Below are positions 46,240 through 54,343 of a stretch of DNA of 64,000 bases, piece by piece. Position numbers and translations under genes: made by a program. The stretch is from Candidatus Methanoperedens sp. (lineage in GTDB: Archaea > Halobacteriota > Methanosarcinia > Methanosarcinales > Methanoperedenaceae): the NCBI GenBank assembly GCA_026552955.1, contig JAPMTS010000014.1, forward strand, positions 1 to 64,000. The letters run 5' to 3'. Each line of letters begins with the position of its first letter. Within the stretch, counting starts at the first letter, position 1. The notes beneath the pieces were generated by a model. The model was not told the DNA's origin. It was given only the letters and a program-made list of their open reading frames with translations, and ran no database searches.

Positions 46240-47066
46240 TCAACAAAAATCGTTTTTTCAGAACGGGGTATCAGGTTTAATTCTTCAGCAATTTTCAGCA
46301 ATTTTTCTACTGCGACTATCCCCTCCCCGATATCCAAAGTATGATCATTTACATACAGTTTAATATGCTGGTCAATAACATCGTCATCCATTTCCTGTGC
46401 ATTCTTTTTGATATATTCCCTGGGTTCTCCGGGATGTGCGAATGCATATTCGATACTTTGTCTAATTAGAATGTCAATTTTTCGAATCACGGGCACACCC
46501 AGATCTCTTCGTGCAAGTATCCCCCCCAGAGGAATCGGTAAACCTGTTTCTTTTTCCCACCATTCACCCAGGTCCATTATCTTTACAAGACCATATTGAA
46601 GATAAGTAAAACGGCTTTCATGGATGATCAAACCCGCATCTACAGTACCCATGCCAACAGCATTCATGATCCTGTCAAAAGGCATCTCCACAATATTTTT
46701 TGCATCAGGCGCGAACAACTGGAGCAACAGGTAAGCTGTTGTCATTCTGCCGGGGATAGCTATCTTTTTATTGGCAAGGTCTTTTTGATCTATTCCACCC
46801 CTGGCCACTATCAGGGGTCCACAACCGCTTCCAAGAGCGCTGCCCGAATGCAGGAGACAATAATCGTCTCTCAAGAAGCCAAATCCGTGATATGAGGCTT
46901 TTGTTACATCCAATTTTTTAAGCAGAGCCATGCAGTTCAGGTATTCCACATCTTTTAAAACCTCCCTGAATCCAATATCGCATGCCAGCCTGCAATGGGT
47001 CAGGGCATAGAAAATGAAGGTATCATTTGGACATGGTGAATAACCTAACGAGAATTCTTTCATCAT
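46236..47066 (-). CDS. mqnD: 1,4-dihydroxy-6-naphthoate synthase
   Basis: This 276-residue enzyme of the futalosine menaquinone pathway converts cyclic dehypoxanthine futalosine to dihydroxynaphthoate. LGYSPCPNDTFIFYAL is its characteristic start and contains the catalytic region. GPLIVARGGI, IPGRMTTAYLLLQLF and LIIHESRFTY are conserved. The fold is that of periplasmic-binding proteins. Its start overlaps the stop of mqnB (ATGA), so the two are coupled. Confidence 0.93.
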   Translation of the reverse strand: MMKEFSLGYSPCPNDTFIFYALTHCRLACDIGFREVLKDVEYLNCMALLKKLDVTKASYHGFGFLRDDYCLLHSGSALGSGCGPLIVARGGIDQKDLANKKIAIPGRMTTAYLLLQLFAPDAKNIVEMPFDRIMNAVGMGTVDAGLIIHESRFTYLQYGLVKIMDLGEWWEKETGLPIPLGGILARRDLGVPVIRKIDILIRQSIEYAFAHPGEPREYIKKNAQEMDDDVIDQHIKLYVNDHTLDIGEGIVAVEKLLKIAEELNLIPRSEKTIFVD

Positions 47067-47767
47067 AGCCTCTTAATAATTTCACTGACTGCTTTCCAGC
47101 AATTCGATGCCGCAAGGGGTATGTTCCATTTGTTCAGGTTCCTGTCCCCGATCATATTGCTTATTCCCCTTATCTCGATCATGGGTATCCCGTAAATGGC
47201 ACAAATATGAGATACGGCAGCACCCTCCATGTTTTCACATAAGCCGTTAAATCGCTTTTGCATGATCTCACCGCTAACTCTTGTTCCGGAACACTGTGAT
47301 ACGGTTATGAAATTTCCCGGGATCGTATGCAACCCCACATCTTTTGAAGCATTTATCGCAAGCTGCATCAATTTCCTGTCCATTGGGAACGTATTGAAAT
47401 ATTCAATCTCATTCTTCAACAATGCAAATCCTGTGAAATCCATTGGTTTCCAGCCTTCACCAATAATTACCCCTTCCTCAGCATAATTCTCGTTTCTGGC
47501 AACCACAACATCCCCGACCGTTGCATCAGAATAGGCACCACCGACACCGAAAAGGATCAAATAATCTATGTCGTTTCTTTCAAGGACAACTGTTGTCAGG
47601 TGCGCAGCATTCACTTTGCCTACCCCACAATGGGAAAAAACGATGGATTTCCCATGCAAATACCCTTTTGAAATAACTCCCTGTTTTTCATCCGGTGAGG
47701 TTTTGAACTCACGCCTCAAATCTTCCGATTCGAGGGACGTAGGTGTGATGAGGGCAATGTTTGGCAT
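47063..47767 (-). CDS. mqnB: Futalosine hydrolase
   Basis: This 234-residue nucleosidase of the MTA/SAH phosphorylase fold has LFGVGGAYSDATVGDVVVA near residue 80, and CENMEGAAVSHICAIYGIP with the purine-binding Glu near residue 185. It removes the base from futalosine in menaquinone synthesis. With mqnD it forms a two-gene operon. Menaquinone, unlike methanophenazine, is typical of Methanoperedens among Methanosarcinales relatives. Confidence 0.93.
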   Translation of the reverse strand: MPNIALITPTSLESEDLRREFKTSPDEKQGVISKGYLHGKSIVFSHCGVGKVNAAHLTTVVLERNDIDYLILFGVGGAYSDATVGDVVVARNENYAEEGVIIGEGWKPMDFTGFALLKNEIEYFNTFPMDRKLMQLAINASKDVGLHTIPGNFITVSQCSGTRVSGEIMQKRFNGLCENMEGAAVSHICAIYGIPMIEIRGISNMIGDRNLNKWNIPLAASNCWKAVSEIIKRL

Positions 47768-48014
47768 ATGGAAGTGATATTCATTTCATGGGATATAGCT
47801 TATCCGAGCCATCAGAAAAAAAAAGAGGAAGGTTGCAGCATGGAGGGCGGATGAAGAGGCGTTATTGTGCAACTTCCTCACAGTTATACAATATACGCGT
47901 GAAAGTATATATATTTTGTGCAAAAGGGCAACAATTTGTTTCATTACATGAAAATCGACATAGTATAATCCCTGATGAAATCAAAAGAAACAAAATATGG
48001 TATGGATAATCAAC

Positions 48015-48064
48015 CACAGAGGACTCAGAGATCACAGAGTTAATGTTTCTCTGTGTCCTCTGTG
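48015..48064. repeat. 16-bp inverted repeat of CACAGAGGACnCAGAG type
   Basis: The left arm (48015-48030) and right arm (48049-48064) pair with one mismatch. The arms are built of the words CACAGAG and GGACTCAGAG, a style shared by other intergenic repeats of this window. Confidence 0.65.
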
Positions 48065-48073
48065 TGCTGGTAT

Positions 48074-48157
48074 GAAAGAATAAACAACGAACTGCGTACG
48101 AACTGAAACGAACTCACGGTGCAGGAGTATGTTTCAGTTCGTTTTAGTTAGTTGTTT
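48074..48157. repeat. Imperfect long inverted repeat, second copy of a dispersed repeat
   Basis: ACGAACTGAAAC (48098-48109) is exactly complementary to 48131-48142, and AAACAACGAACT (48083-48094) to 48146-48157 with one mismatch. Bases 48074-48117 also resemble 32795-32839 (shared AACAAC, AACT and GACTCAC-type pieces in order). Confidence 0.55.
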
Positions 48158-48362
48158 TCTAGATGTTTATCGATATTTTTTTCATGTTCATTTATGAACC
48201 GCAGATTCCGAGTCGCGCCTCGGAAGGGCGCAGACACGTATGCTCCGCAGGCATAGGTGGATTCCCGCTCCCGAAGGGTAATCGGGACGCGGATGAACAC
48301 AGATTAAATGCTTTGTTTTATATTTGAGCTATAGATTTATATAGTCCTTATGCCCTATTAGT

Positions 48363-48422
48363 ATATTGTGCAAAGATTGCTCAGTGTTTTCAAAATACTG
48401 TGATTAACTTGCACATGTGCAA
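48363..48422. promoter_or_regulatory. Operator-like sequences before the winged-helix gene
   Basis: ATATTGTGCA at 48363-48372 repeats one arm of the palindrome at 4240. TTGCACATGTGCAA at 48409-48422 is a perfect 14-bp palindrome of the same TGTGCA core, 10 bases before the GTG start. Autoregulation by the gene product is plausible. Confidence 0.5.
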
Positions 48423-48432
48423 TGGAGATAAT

Positions 48433-48837
48433 GTGAATTCAACTATGGAAATCCGCACAAATAATGATCTAAGAGCTTTTGAAAGAAGGATCCAGTCACT
48501 CGAACAAAGGGTAGGGGAAATTGAATCGCGGCTCCATCCTGTCGTGGAAGACCAGATCGCTTTATATCTTACAATTCCTGACAGTCTAAGAAAATCCCTT
48601 TTTGCGGTCTCGGAATTATTAAAAGCTACAGCCGATGAAGTATGCATTCGAACAGGCCGCCACAGGTCAATTGAGAACAAATACCTCAACGAACTTGTAC
48701 GGTCGGGCTGGCTGAAACGTGAACGTATCGGGAAGAAAGTGTATTATTCATCGAAAAAAAGGAAAGAGGAAGAGTCTCCTGAAGTAATAGGATCAATAGA
48801 TGAATTGGATAAAAAACTTGAAAAGATACTGGGTTGA
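48433..48837 (+). CDS. Coiled-coil plus winged-helix DNA-binding protein
   Basis: The GTG at 48433 lies five bases after GGAG, giving 134 residues; earlier in-frame codons overlap the palindrome. Residues about 8-40 form a likely coiled coil (LRAFERRIQSLEQRVGEIES). Residues 60-110 form a winged helix (SLFAVSELLKATADEVCIRTGRHRSIENKYLNELVR; then GKKVYYSSKK as wing). A charged tail follows. It lies 34 bases before the MinD-like gene. The role is likely a regulator of that neighbourhood. Confidence 0.7.
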   Translation: MNSTMEIRTNNDLRAFERRIQSLEQRVGEIESRLHPVVEDQIALYLTIPDSLRKSLFAVSELLKATADEVCIRTGRHRSIENKYLNELVRSGWLKRERIGKKVYYSSKKRKEEESPEVIGSIDELDKKLEKILG

Positions 48838-48871
48838 TTATGCTTAGAATTATTAATTTAAGGTGGAAGAA

Positions 48872-49612
48872 ATGTGGATAAGTTTTCATTCATATAAAGG
48901 TGGGACCGGCAAGACGAATATTTCAGGAAATCTTGCCTGCTATCTTGTTAGCAAGGGATATAAGGTCGGCCTGGTAGACACAGATTTTTCCGGGCCGGGC
49001 ATCCATGCACTTTTCAGCCTTAAAACAAAAAAGACATTAGTGGATTATCTTCAGAATAAAGCCGGTCTTGAAGATATTGTGTACAAGCAAGTTGGTGGAG
49101 AACTCTATATAATACCATCGAATGCCACAGAAGAAGATATTGTCAGTTTCTCAAAAGATCCCGCACAGGCAAAGGAAAAGCTCCAGGCGTTGCTTCGGGA
49201 TTTCCAATCAAGGTATAATCCCGATCATATCATCTTCGATTGCAGTCCCGGCCTGAACAGGTCAAGCCTGCTGATCATGGGTACCACAGAAATCAGTATC
49301 GTGGTATGTACTCTGGATAAGCAGGATATCCGCGGGACTTATGTTATTTCTGGAGTTGCCCAGCGTTTGAAATCCAGACCCAGGATCTTATTCAACAAAC
49401 TTCCAAAAAATAAGTATGAAGCTTCTAAAGGAACACTCGAAGACCTGAGCCGGGAATTAGGGCTTGAGCCTATTGGAGTGATCCTGTATGATGAAGCAAT
49501 GGCTGGTGCATGGTCAAGAAAGATAATGGTGCATACGTATCCCAACTCGGAATACAGTAAGCAGATCACAGAACTATGGGAACGTATCAATCAATCGGTT
49601 GGTTCCCCATAA
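48872..49612 (+). CDS. MinD/ParA-like ATPase
   Basis: The protein has 246 residues from ATG 48872 (AGGTGG upstream). The deviant Walker A motif is SYKGGTGKTNISGNLA near residue 8, with the signature lysine of the MinD/ParA group. GLVDTDFSGPGIHALF is the switch I region, and HIIFDCSPGLNRSSLL the Walker B/switch II region. Such ATPases dimerise on membranes or DNA and place other proteins. No membrane-targeting helix is obvious at the C-terminus. The 3' end overlaps by 22 bases the convergent RecA-like gene. Confidence 0.88.
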   Translation: MWISFHSYKGGTGKTNISGNLACYLVSKGYKVGLVDTDFSGPGIHALFSLKTKKTLVDYLQNKAGLEDIVYKQVGGELYIIPSNATEEDIVSFSKDPAQAKEKLQALLRDFQSRYNPDHIIFDCSPGLNRSSLLIMGTTEISIVVCTLDKQDIRGTYVISGVAQRLKSRPRILFNKLPKNKYEASKGTLEDLSRELGLEPIGVILYDEAMAGAWSRKIMVHTYPNSEYSKQITELWERINQSVGSP

Positions 49613-50337
49613 AGATGTGCTTTCTCATCCACCTCAAGCTCTAGCTTTTTCTTTTCATCAGATGTCAGGCTGAATAGATCCTTTAATTCTTTATCCGCAT
49701 CAACGCTTCCAAGGATCAGTTCGCTTCCTGTGAAACAAAAGGGGATACTCAATTCTTTGCTTCCCACTTGTGCATGGATATTCTCTTCATCTACCCTGAT
49801 TATTACATCAATGAGCCCCAACAGTTCGGCTTCAATGCTCCCCGGTATTGCCTTATTTGCCAGAAGGGTTACAAAACCACCTCCTTGCGCACGTATTCTT
49901 GTATCGAGATATTTGAGGGGACGCACTATCGCATCCAAGCGATCAAGAGCCGCAAGAATGCCTATATTGTCAAGCATCACCAGGGAATTGGGGTATTTAT
50001 TCAACAATTTTACTACTTCCATTATTATGCATGCATAGTCCAGGGATGGGCACCTGTAAGTCCGTGGCGTTATGGTACTATCCCCTATTATAGTGGAATC
50101 TACAAACCATACATTTTCCTCAAATCCTTCCATGGGAAGCTCATAGGAGGAGAATTTGGAAAAAATTGTATTTGGTGTGTCCCTCAGGCATATCCATATA
50201 ACGTTTTTGCCCGCCCGGACAGTTTCATACAATATATGGTACACAATGCGTTCTGTAGGTGTATCCATAGAACCCACGAAAACATTGCTCCGCCCATAGA
50301 GGGCATTTCTTAATTCAGCAGTCATATCCTTCGACAT
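49591..50337 (-). CDS. RecA/KaiC-superfamily-like protein with a degenerate P-loop
   Basis: The protein has 248 residues from ATG 50337. The order NVFVGSMDTPTERIVYHIL (where a P-loop GxxGxGKT would stand), VIWICLRDTPNTIF, SLVMLDNIGIL (Walker B-like) and GFVTLLANKAIP resembles KaiC/RAD55-type ATPases. The Lys-Thr of Walker A is missing, so nucleotide hydrolysis is doubtful. Haloarchaeal proteins of this type are described as inactivated RecA-superfamily ATPases in signalling. It is convergent with the MinD-like gene. Confidence 0.6.
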   Translation of the reverse strand: MSKDMTAELRNALYGRSNVFVGSMDTPTERIVYHILYETVRAGKNVIWICLRDTPNTIFSKFSSYELPMEGFEENVWFVDSTIIGDSTITPRTYRCPSLDYACIIMEVVKLLNKYPNSLVMLDNIGILAALDRLDAIVRPLKYLDTRIRAQGGGFVTLLANKAIPGSIEAELLGLIDVIIRVDEENIHAQVGSKELSIPFCFTGSELILGSVDADKELKDLFSLTSDEKKKLELEVDEKAHLYGEPTD

Positions 50338-50376
50338 AATATTCCAATTCTTGAACATGAACAGCATTAAACATTA

Positions 50377-50398
50377 CTGTTATGTCTGATGATAACAG
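50377..50398. promoter_or_regulatory. 7-bp inverted repeat upstream of the RecA-like gene
   Basis: CTGTTAT (50377-50383) and ATAACAG (50392-50398) form a perfect inverted repeat with an 8-base spacer, 40 bases before the start codon. It could be an operator. No second copy was recognised. Confidence 0.35.
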
Positions 50399-50601
50399 GA
50401 TTTCACATAATTATCACACATTTGTATATATATAACACATTATTATCATGACGTTCTCGCAAGTAATAATATGCTGTTAGTTCATATATATTATGCTCAC
50501 CTTGAAATCCGTTCTCGCAAACGCTTTTTGGGTGAGCGTCGTATTCATGCAAAGGTCAATTCAATTTTTGCATGTTGTCATATCCACCCTATTCCTGACG
50601 A

Positions 50602-51177
50602 TTAAGAAATATACGGGTGCAGGTCAAAATTGTATTCTTTCTGCTTCCCATTTGCGGTCACTCCAAGATACATTACCGGGGTATCTGCTTTGCTGATTAT
50701 CGGGAAACATATCCCTACCTTTTTATTTGCATTAGGGAAAAGTTTGAAAAAATTTTCAGTGTCGCAAAGATTATTCAATTGTTTGGTATTATAGATCCCG
50801 CCGTATTTGTCAAATTGTTTTCCATCTTTCGTAACTATCGTTCTTCCTGTAAGTTCAAAGGTTATACTATCATTCTGATTATTTTTAATATCCAGATTAA
50901 CAAGAAGGCATGGCGCTTTAGCGTCCAGGGAAATATCAAAACAGTCTTTCAGGATAACGGCCTCTGTTACAGTTATCTCATAATTCGGTGGTTTAAAGTT
51001 CTTATCCTTGAAATCATTAAAAGCCTTCATTACATCCGTATAGGCATCATTGTATAATTTCAAAACTTTTTCCAGAATCCCCTGAATACCGGATTTTTCA
51101 TCGCCTTGTCCAGTACTTCCTGAACTGGCCACTAATACTATAGATACAAAGAGAATGATGTGTATTGATTTCGTTAT
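50602..51177 (-). CDS. Secreted hypothetical protein with non-AUG start
   Basis: The first ordinary start codon (GTG 51132) gives 176 residues beginning ASSGSTG. The frame is open 15 codons further, and these read ITKSIHIILFVSIVLVASSG, an ideal signal peptide. The true start is therefore probably an unusual codon (ATA at 51175-51177 or ACG next to it), behind GGTGA. The mature protein has a helical part, then a beta-rich domain (VNLDIKNNQNDSITFELTG) resembling DUF4352-type extracellular domains. Alternatively the start codon was lost by mutation. Confidence 0.6.
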   Translation of the reverse strand: MTKSIHIILFVSIVLVASSGSTGQGDEKSGIQGILEKVLKLYNDAYTDVMKAFNDFKDKNFKPPNYEITVTEAVILKDCFDISLDAKAPCLLVNLDIKNNQNDSITFELTGRTIVTKDGKQFDKYGGIYNTKQLNNLCDTENFFKLFPNANKKVGICFPIISKADTPVMYLGVTANGKQKEYNFDLHPYIS

Positions 51178-51271
51178 TTCACCAGCTTATCAGCAAATTG
51201 CCTATTTTAAGGATAAAATATTCATAACTAGATAAGCTTCTTTGTGAACATGGTGTGACATCTGGCGGAAA

Positions 51272-51886
51272 TCACTTTTCAAGATTCTTTTTTGTTTCAA
51301 CTTCTATTGATTCTGCTTTTGTATCCTTTCTTGTTTCAACTTCTATTGATTCTGCTTTTGCATACTTCTTCTTCCGGCTTTTTTTTCTTTTTTTCAGATG
51401 ATCTTTTTCAATGATCTTCGCATCTGGTTTTTTGGCAACAGCTTTTTTTCGTTCCTTTTTTTCGCCTTCGATATCAATCAACGTATCTTCAAGCTTAAGG
51501 CTTGAATAATCTTCTGCCAGTGGTTCATTATCATCCCCGTGAGGTTCTATGATTTTTGGTTCTGCTATCAAGATTTCCTCCAATTCTTTATCATGGGTTT
51601 TCAGGTCTTTATCTTCAGATGGAATTGTTTTCTTGATTTCCGTTGTTGCTGCAGTATCCTTTTTAGGTTTCAATATTTCATCAACGGATGGAATATCCGG
51701 GGTCTTAAATCCCGGTTCTTCAAATTTGAATTCCGGGGTTATATTGACAATATCCTTATAATCAAATTTCTTTTGTTCCAGCAGTTTCTTTTTTTCAAAA
51801 GATTTCCTTAACAAAACAAACATGAAAATCGCTATGGTGAATAAAAAAACAATAATAGTGAAAAGCACTATTTCAGTAGAATTCAT
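51272..51886 (-). CDS. Single-pass membrane protein with charged tail and duplicated end
   Basis: This 204-residue protein has one N-terminal membrane helix (IVLFTIIVFLFTIAIFMFVLL) and a long, low-complexity, Lys/Glu-rich cytoplasmic tail, with a strongly basic stretch (KKRKKSRKKKY). The C-terminus contains AESIEVETRKDTK and AESIEVETKKN, from two identical 30-bp units at 51292-51321 and 51331-51360. No enzymatic domain is present. It may be a scaffold or adaptor. Confidence 0.6.
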   Translation of the reverse strand: MNSTEIVLFTIIVFLFTIAIFMFVLLRKSFEKKKLLEQKKFDYKDIVNITPEFKFEEPGFKTPDIPSVDEILKPKKDTAATTEIKKTIPSEDKDLKTHDKELEEILIAEPKIIEPHGDDNEPLAEDYSSLKLEDTLIDIEGEKKERKKAVAKKPDAKIIEKDHLKKRKKSRKKKYAKAESIEVETRKDTKAESIEVETKKNLEK

Positions 51887-51944
51887 GATGTTTCCGTATT
51901 ATATAATAATAATTATGATATTTAATTCTTTTGATTGCAGCATA

Positions 51945-52883
51945 TCAAATTTTCATTTTTCTCATATCCCCTAATTCCCATCCCAGGCATTCCCTGATGA
52001 TAATATATGCCATTTCAGGAGGTATGGCCCCCACTTCGGTGCAAATAAGGTCGATATATTCTCGCGGAGTTACATCAAAAGCTGGATTTTTTACGGATAC
52101 ATTTGAGAATTTCTTCAATTCATCATCCGCCAGAACTTCAGAACTGCTTCGTTCTTCAATTTCAATAAGCTCGCCCAATAATGAATTAGGGCTAAATTTA
52201 TAAGTCTCGGCCGCGATTATTACATTTTTCCTCGCCTCATGTGCGGCGAGGGCAAGCTGGGAAGTCCCAATCTTATTGATAACAGAGCCATTTACAGTAA
52301 CGGCATCCGCACCCATTACTACAAGGTCGACTTCTTTCATGAAATACCGGACCGCCGAGTCTACTATTAATGATGTTTTTATTCCTTTCTCACCAAGCTG
52401 TTTTACCGTCAGATGCCCCTGCCATCTTGGACGAGATTCCGTAGCCAGGACACGGATATTTTTCCCGTCATCATGTGCTGCAGTCATTATTGAAATTGCA
52501 GCAGATGAATTACAGTGCGTCATGATAGTATCGCCATCACGCACTCTTCGTGCGCCTATCTCGCCGATCTTGCTTACTGCGTCCTCGGAATTCAGGATAA
52601 ATCCATCTGCAAGTTCCTTTATACTGGCTTTTGCCTCATCGACTGTATCTCCTTCATACCTCATCACAGCGCGCACAGCATTGGGTAATGATACTGCCGT
52701 GGGACGCGTATTAACAAGAATCCGGGCAGCCTGTTTCATCTGCCTGTTGAATTCTTCAAGCTGCACTCCTTTAATCCGCATGCTCAGGTCGCGAAGCTGG
52801 GCTGCCGCTACTCGTGCTATCTTTCCCGCGCCCCGTATCTCCATGCTTTTTATTTTTTGCGCTGTTTCCTCGAGCTGTTTCAT
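51945..52883 (-). CDS. Ribose 1,5-bisphosphate isomerase
   Basis: This 312-residue enzyme of the eIF-2B/R15Pi family converts ribose 1,5-bisphosphate to ribulose 1,5-bisphosphate in the archaeal AMP/RuBisCO route. GDTIMTHCNSSAAISIMTAA contains the catalytic Cys region, VLATESRPRWQGHLT the substrate part and VVMGADAVTVNGSVINKIGT the conserved Asp. The start overlaps the stop of cobQ (ATGA). No RuBisCO gene is in the window. Confidence 0.9.
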   Translation of the reverse strand: MKQLEETAQKIKSMEIRGAGKIARVAAAQLRDLSMRIKGVQLEEFNRQMKQAARILVNTRPTAVSLPNAVRAVMRYEGDTVDEAKASIKELADGFILNSEDAVSKIGEIGARRVRDGDTIMTHCNSSAAISIMTAAHDDGKNIRVLATESRPRWQGHLTVKQLGEKGIKTSLIVDSAVRYFMKEVDLVVMGADAVTVNGSVINKIGTSQLALAAHEARKNVIIAAETYKFSPNSLLGELIEIEERSSSEVLADDELKKFSNVSVKNPAFDVTPREYIDLICTEVGAIPPEMAYIIIRECLGWELGDMRKMKI

Positions 52884-54340
52884 TGTTCCTCCAGCATGCG
52901 GTAAATTGAATCCATATTCACATGCGATCCAATGAATCCTGCAAGCTCCTCAATTCCATCTCTATGAATTTTATTTTTATAGGTTAATCCTTTTTTCTCA
53001 TATAAATAGGCAAGGAAAGAGTTCCGGAAATTATCATTCTCAAATAGCCCGTGAAGATATGTGCCTATTACCATCCCGTTCTCACTCACGCTTCCGTCAT
53101 CCCCGAATGCAGGCTCTTCTCCCTGTGTTTCACCCATATGGATCTCATATCCGGTTATCAACTGGCCTTTTATGGGCCCAAGTATCCGTCCTGTCCCTGT
53201 AACAAGTTTTTCTATCTGTCGTGTTTGTTTCTCGTATTTCTCAAATCGCGTGGAAACATTAAGAAGTCCAAGTCCTTTCAGGGAACAAGATGTGCCTGTT
53301 CCTTCTATCCCGCTGTCAATTATTTCCATGCCAAGCATCTGGTAACCCCCGCAGATACCCAGCACCGGAGTTCCTTTTTTTGATTCCATTACAATCTTTC
53401 TTGCCATGCCGCTCGCTTCAAGAACTGACATGTCAAAAATTGTGTTTTTTGTTCCCGGCAATATTATCGCATCATGCCCGGAAAGTTCTTCATAAGGTTC
53501 AACATATTCAATATTTGCACAATGTTCAAGGGGTTCAAAATCAGTAAAATTGGAAATGTGAGGAAGCCTTATTATTGCGATCCTGACGGGATTACCGTTA
53601 CTGATCTTGTCTTTTATTGATACGGAATCCTCAGATGGTATCCTCATATCCGTATAAGGAATTACACCAAGTACGGGAAGTCCTGTGAGCTCTTCAAGTT
53701 GTTTAATGCCTGAATCAAGCAATTTCATATCCCCCCTGAACTTGTTTATGATCAATCCGGCAACAAGGGGTTTGATATCAGGAGGGAGCAATTCCAGGGT
53801 CCCATAAATGCTTGCAAAAACCCCCCCGCGTTCGATATCCCCCACCAGTATTATCGGGGGCTTAACTAGCCTTGCCATGCCTGTATTCACGATATCGCGA
53901 TGATAAAGGTTTATTTCGGCCGCTCCTCCTGCTCCTTCGATTATTATTATTTCATGCAGGCTGCAAAGGCGGTCATATGCGCCTGCAACGATTGAAAAAA
54001 CATCATCGATCGAATCATAATATTCCCCAGCTTCCTTATCAGCTACAGGTTTTCCAAGGATGATGACCTGCGACCTGTGATCCCCTTTTGGTTTTAGCAG
54101 CACAGGGTTCATATCCGCTGTTGGTTCAACTCCCGCCGCTTTAGCCTGTATTGCCTGAGCTATGCCAATTTCGTCTCCCTCTCGTGTTACCCACGAGTTC
54201 AGGCTCATATTCTGGGCCTTAAATGGCGCAACAGAATATCTTTTTGAGAGAATCCTGCATAGAGCCGTAACAAGTATGCTTTTTCCCACGTGTGAGCCGG
54301 TGCCCACGACCATAAGGCTTTTAGTCTTTTTTTTTACCAT
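52880..54340 (-). CDS. cobQ: Cobyric acid synthase
   Basis: This 486-residue amidotransferase adds amide groups to adenosyl-cobyrinic acid diamide in cobamide synthesis. The N-terminal domain has VVGTGSHVGKSILVTALCRI (P-loop-like) and FKAQNMSLNSWVT. The glutaminase domain has VLGICGGYQMLG with the catalytic cysteine, and a GTYLHGLFE block with His near residue 430. Cobamides are needed for methyl transfer in methane metabolism. It starts three bases after the stop of gfcR. Confidence 0.95.
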   Translation of the reverse strand: MVKKKTKSLMVVGTGSHVGKSILVTALCRILSKRYSVAPFKAQNMSLNSWVTREGDEIGIAQAIQAKAAGVEPTADMNPVLLKPKGDHRSQVIILGKPVADKEAGEYYDSIDDVFSIVAGAYDRLCSLHEIIIIEGAGGAAEINLYHRDIVNTGMARLVKPPIILVGDIERGGVFASIYGTLELLPPDIKPLVAGLIINKFRGDMKLLDSGIKQLEELTGLPVLGVIPYTDMRIPSEDSVSIKDKISNGNPVRIAIIRLPHISNFTDFEPLEHCANIEYVEPYEELSGHDAIILPGTKNTIFDMSVLEASGMARKIVMESKKGTPVLGICGGYQMLGMEIIDSGIEGTGTSCSLKGLGLLNVSTRFEKYEKQTRQIEKLVTGTGRILGPIKGQLITGYEIHMGETQGEEPAFGDDGSVSENGMVIGTYLHGLFENDNFRNSFLAYLYEKKGLTYKNKIHRDGIEELAGFIGSHVNMDSIYRMLEEQ

Positions 54341-54343
54341 TCG

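Larger units (their letters stand above)
47768..48408. other. Repeat-rich intergenic region
   Basis: No gene is supported. The region holds an inverted repeat (48015-48030 with 48049-48064), a longer one at 48083-48157, a G+C-rich structured block at 48190-48300 (starting GAACCGCAGATTCCGAG and ending GCGGATGAACACAGATT), and the promoter of the winged-helix gene with a TATA-like ATTTATATAG near 48330. Confidence 0.6.

Noticed and set aside
47761-48009. 82-codon plus-strand frame after mqnB
   Set aside because: It begins inside the mqnB start, has no domain and runs into repeat DNA.
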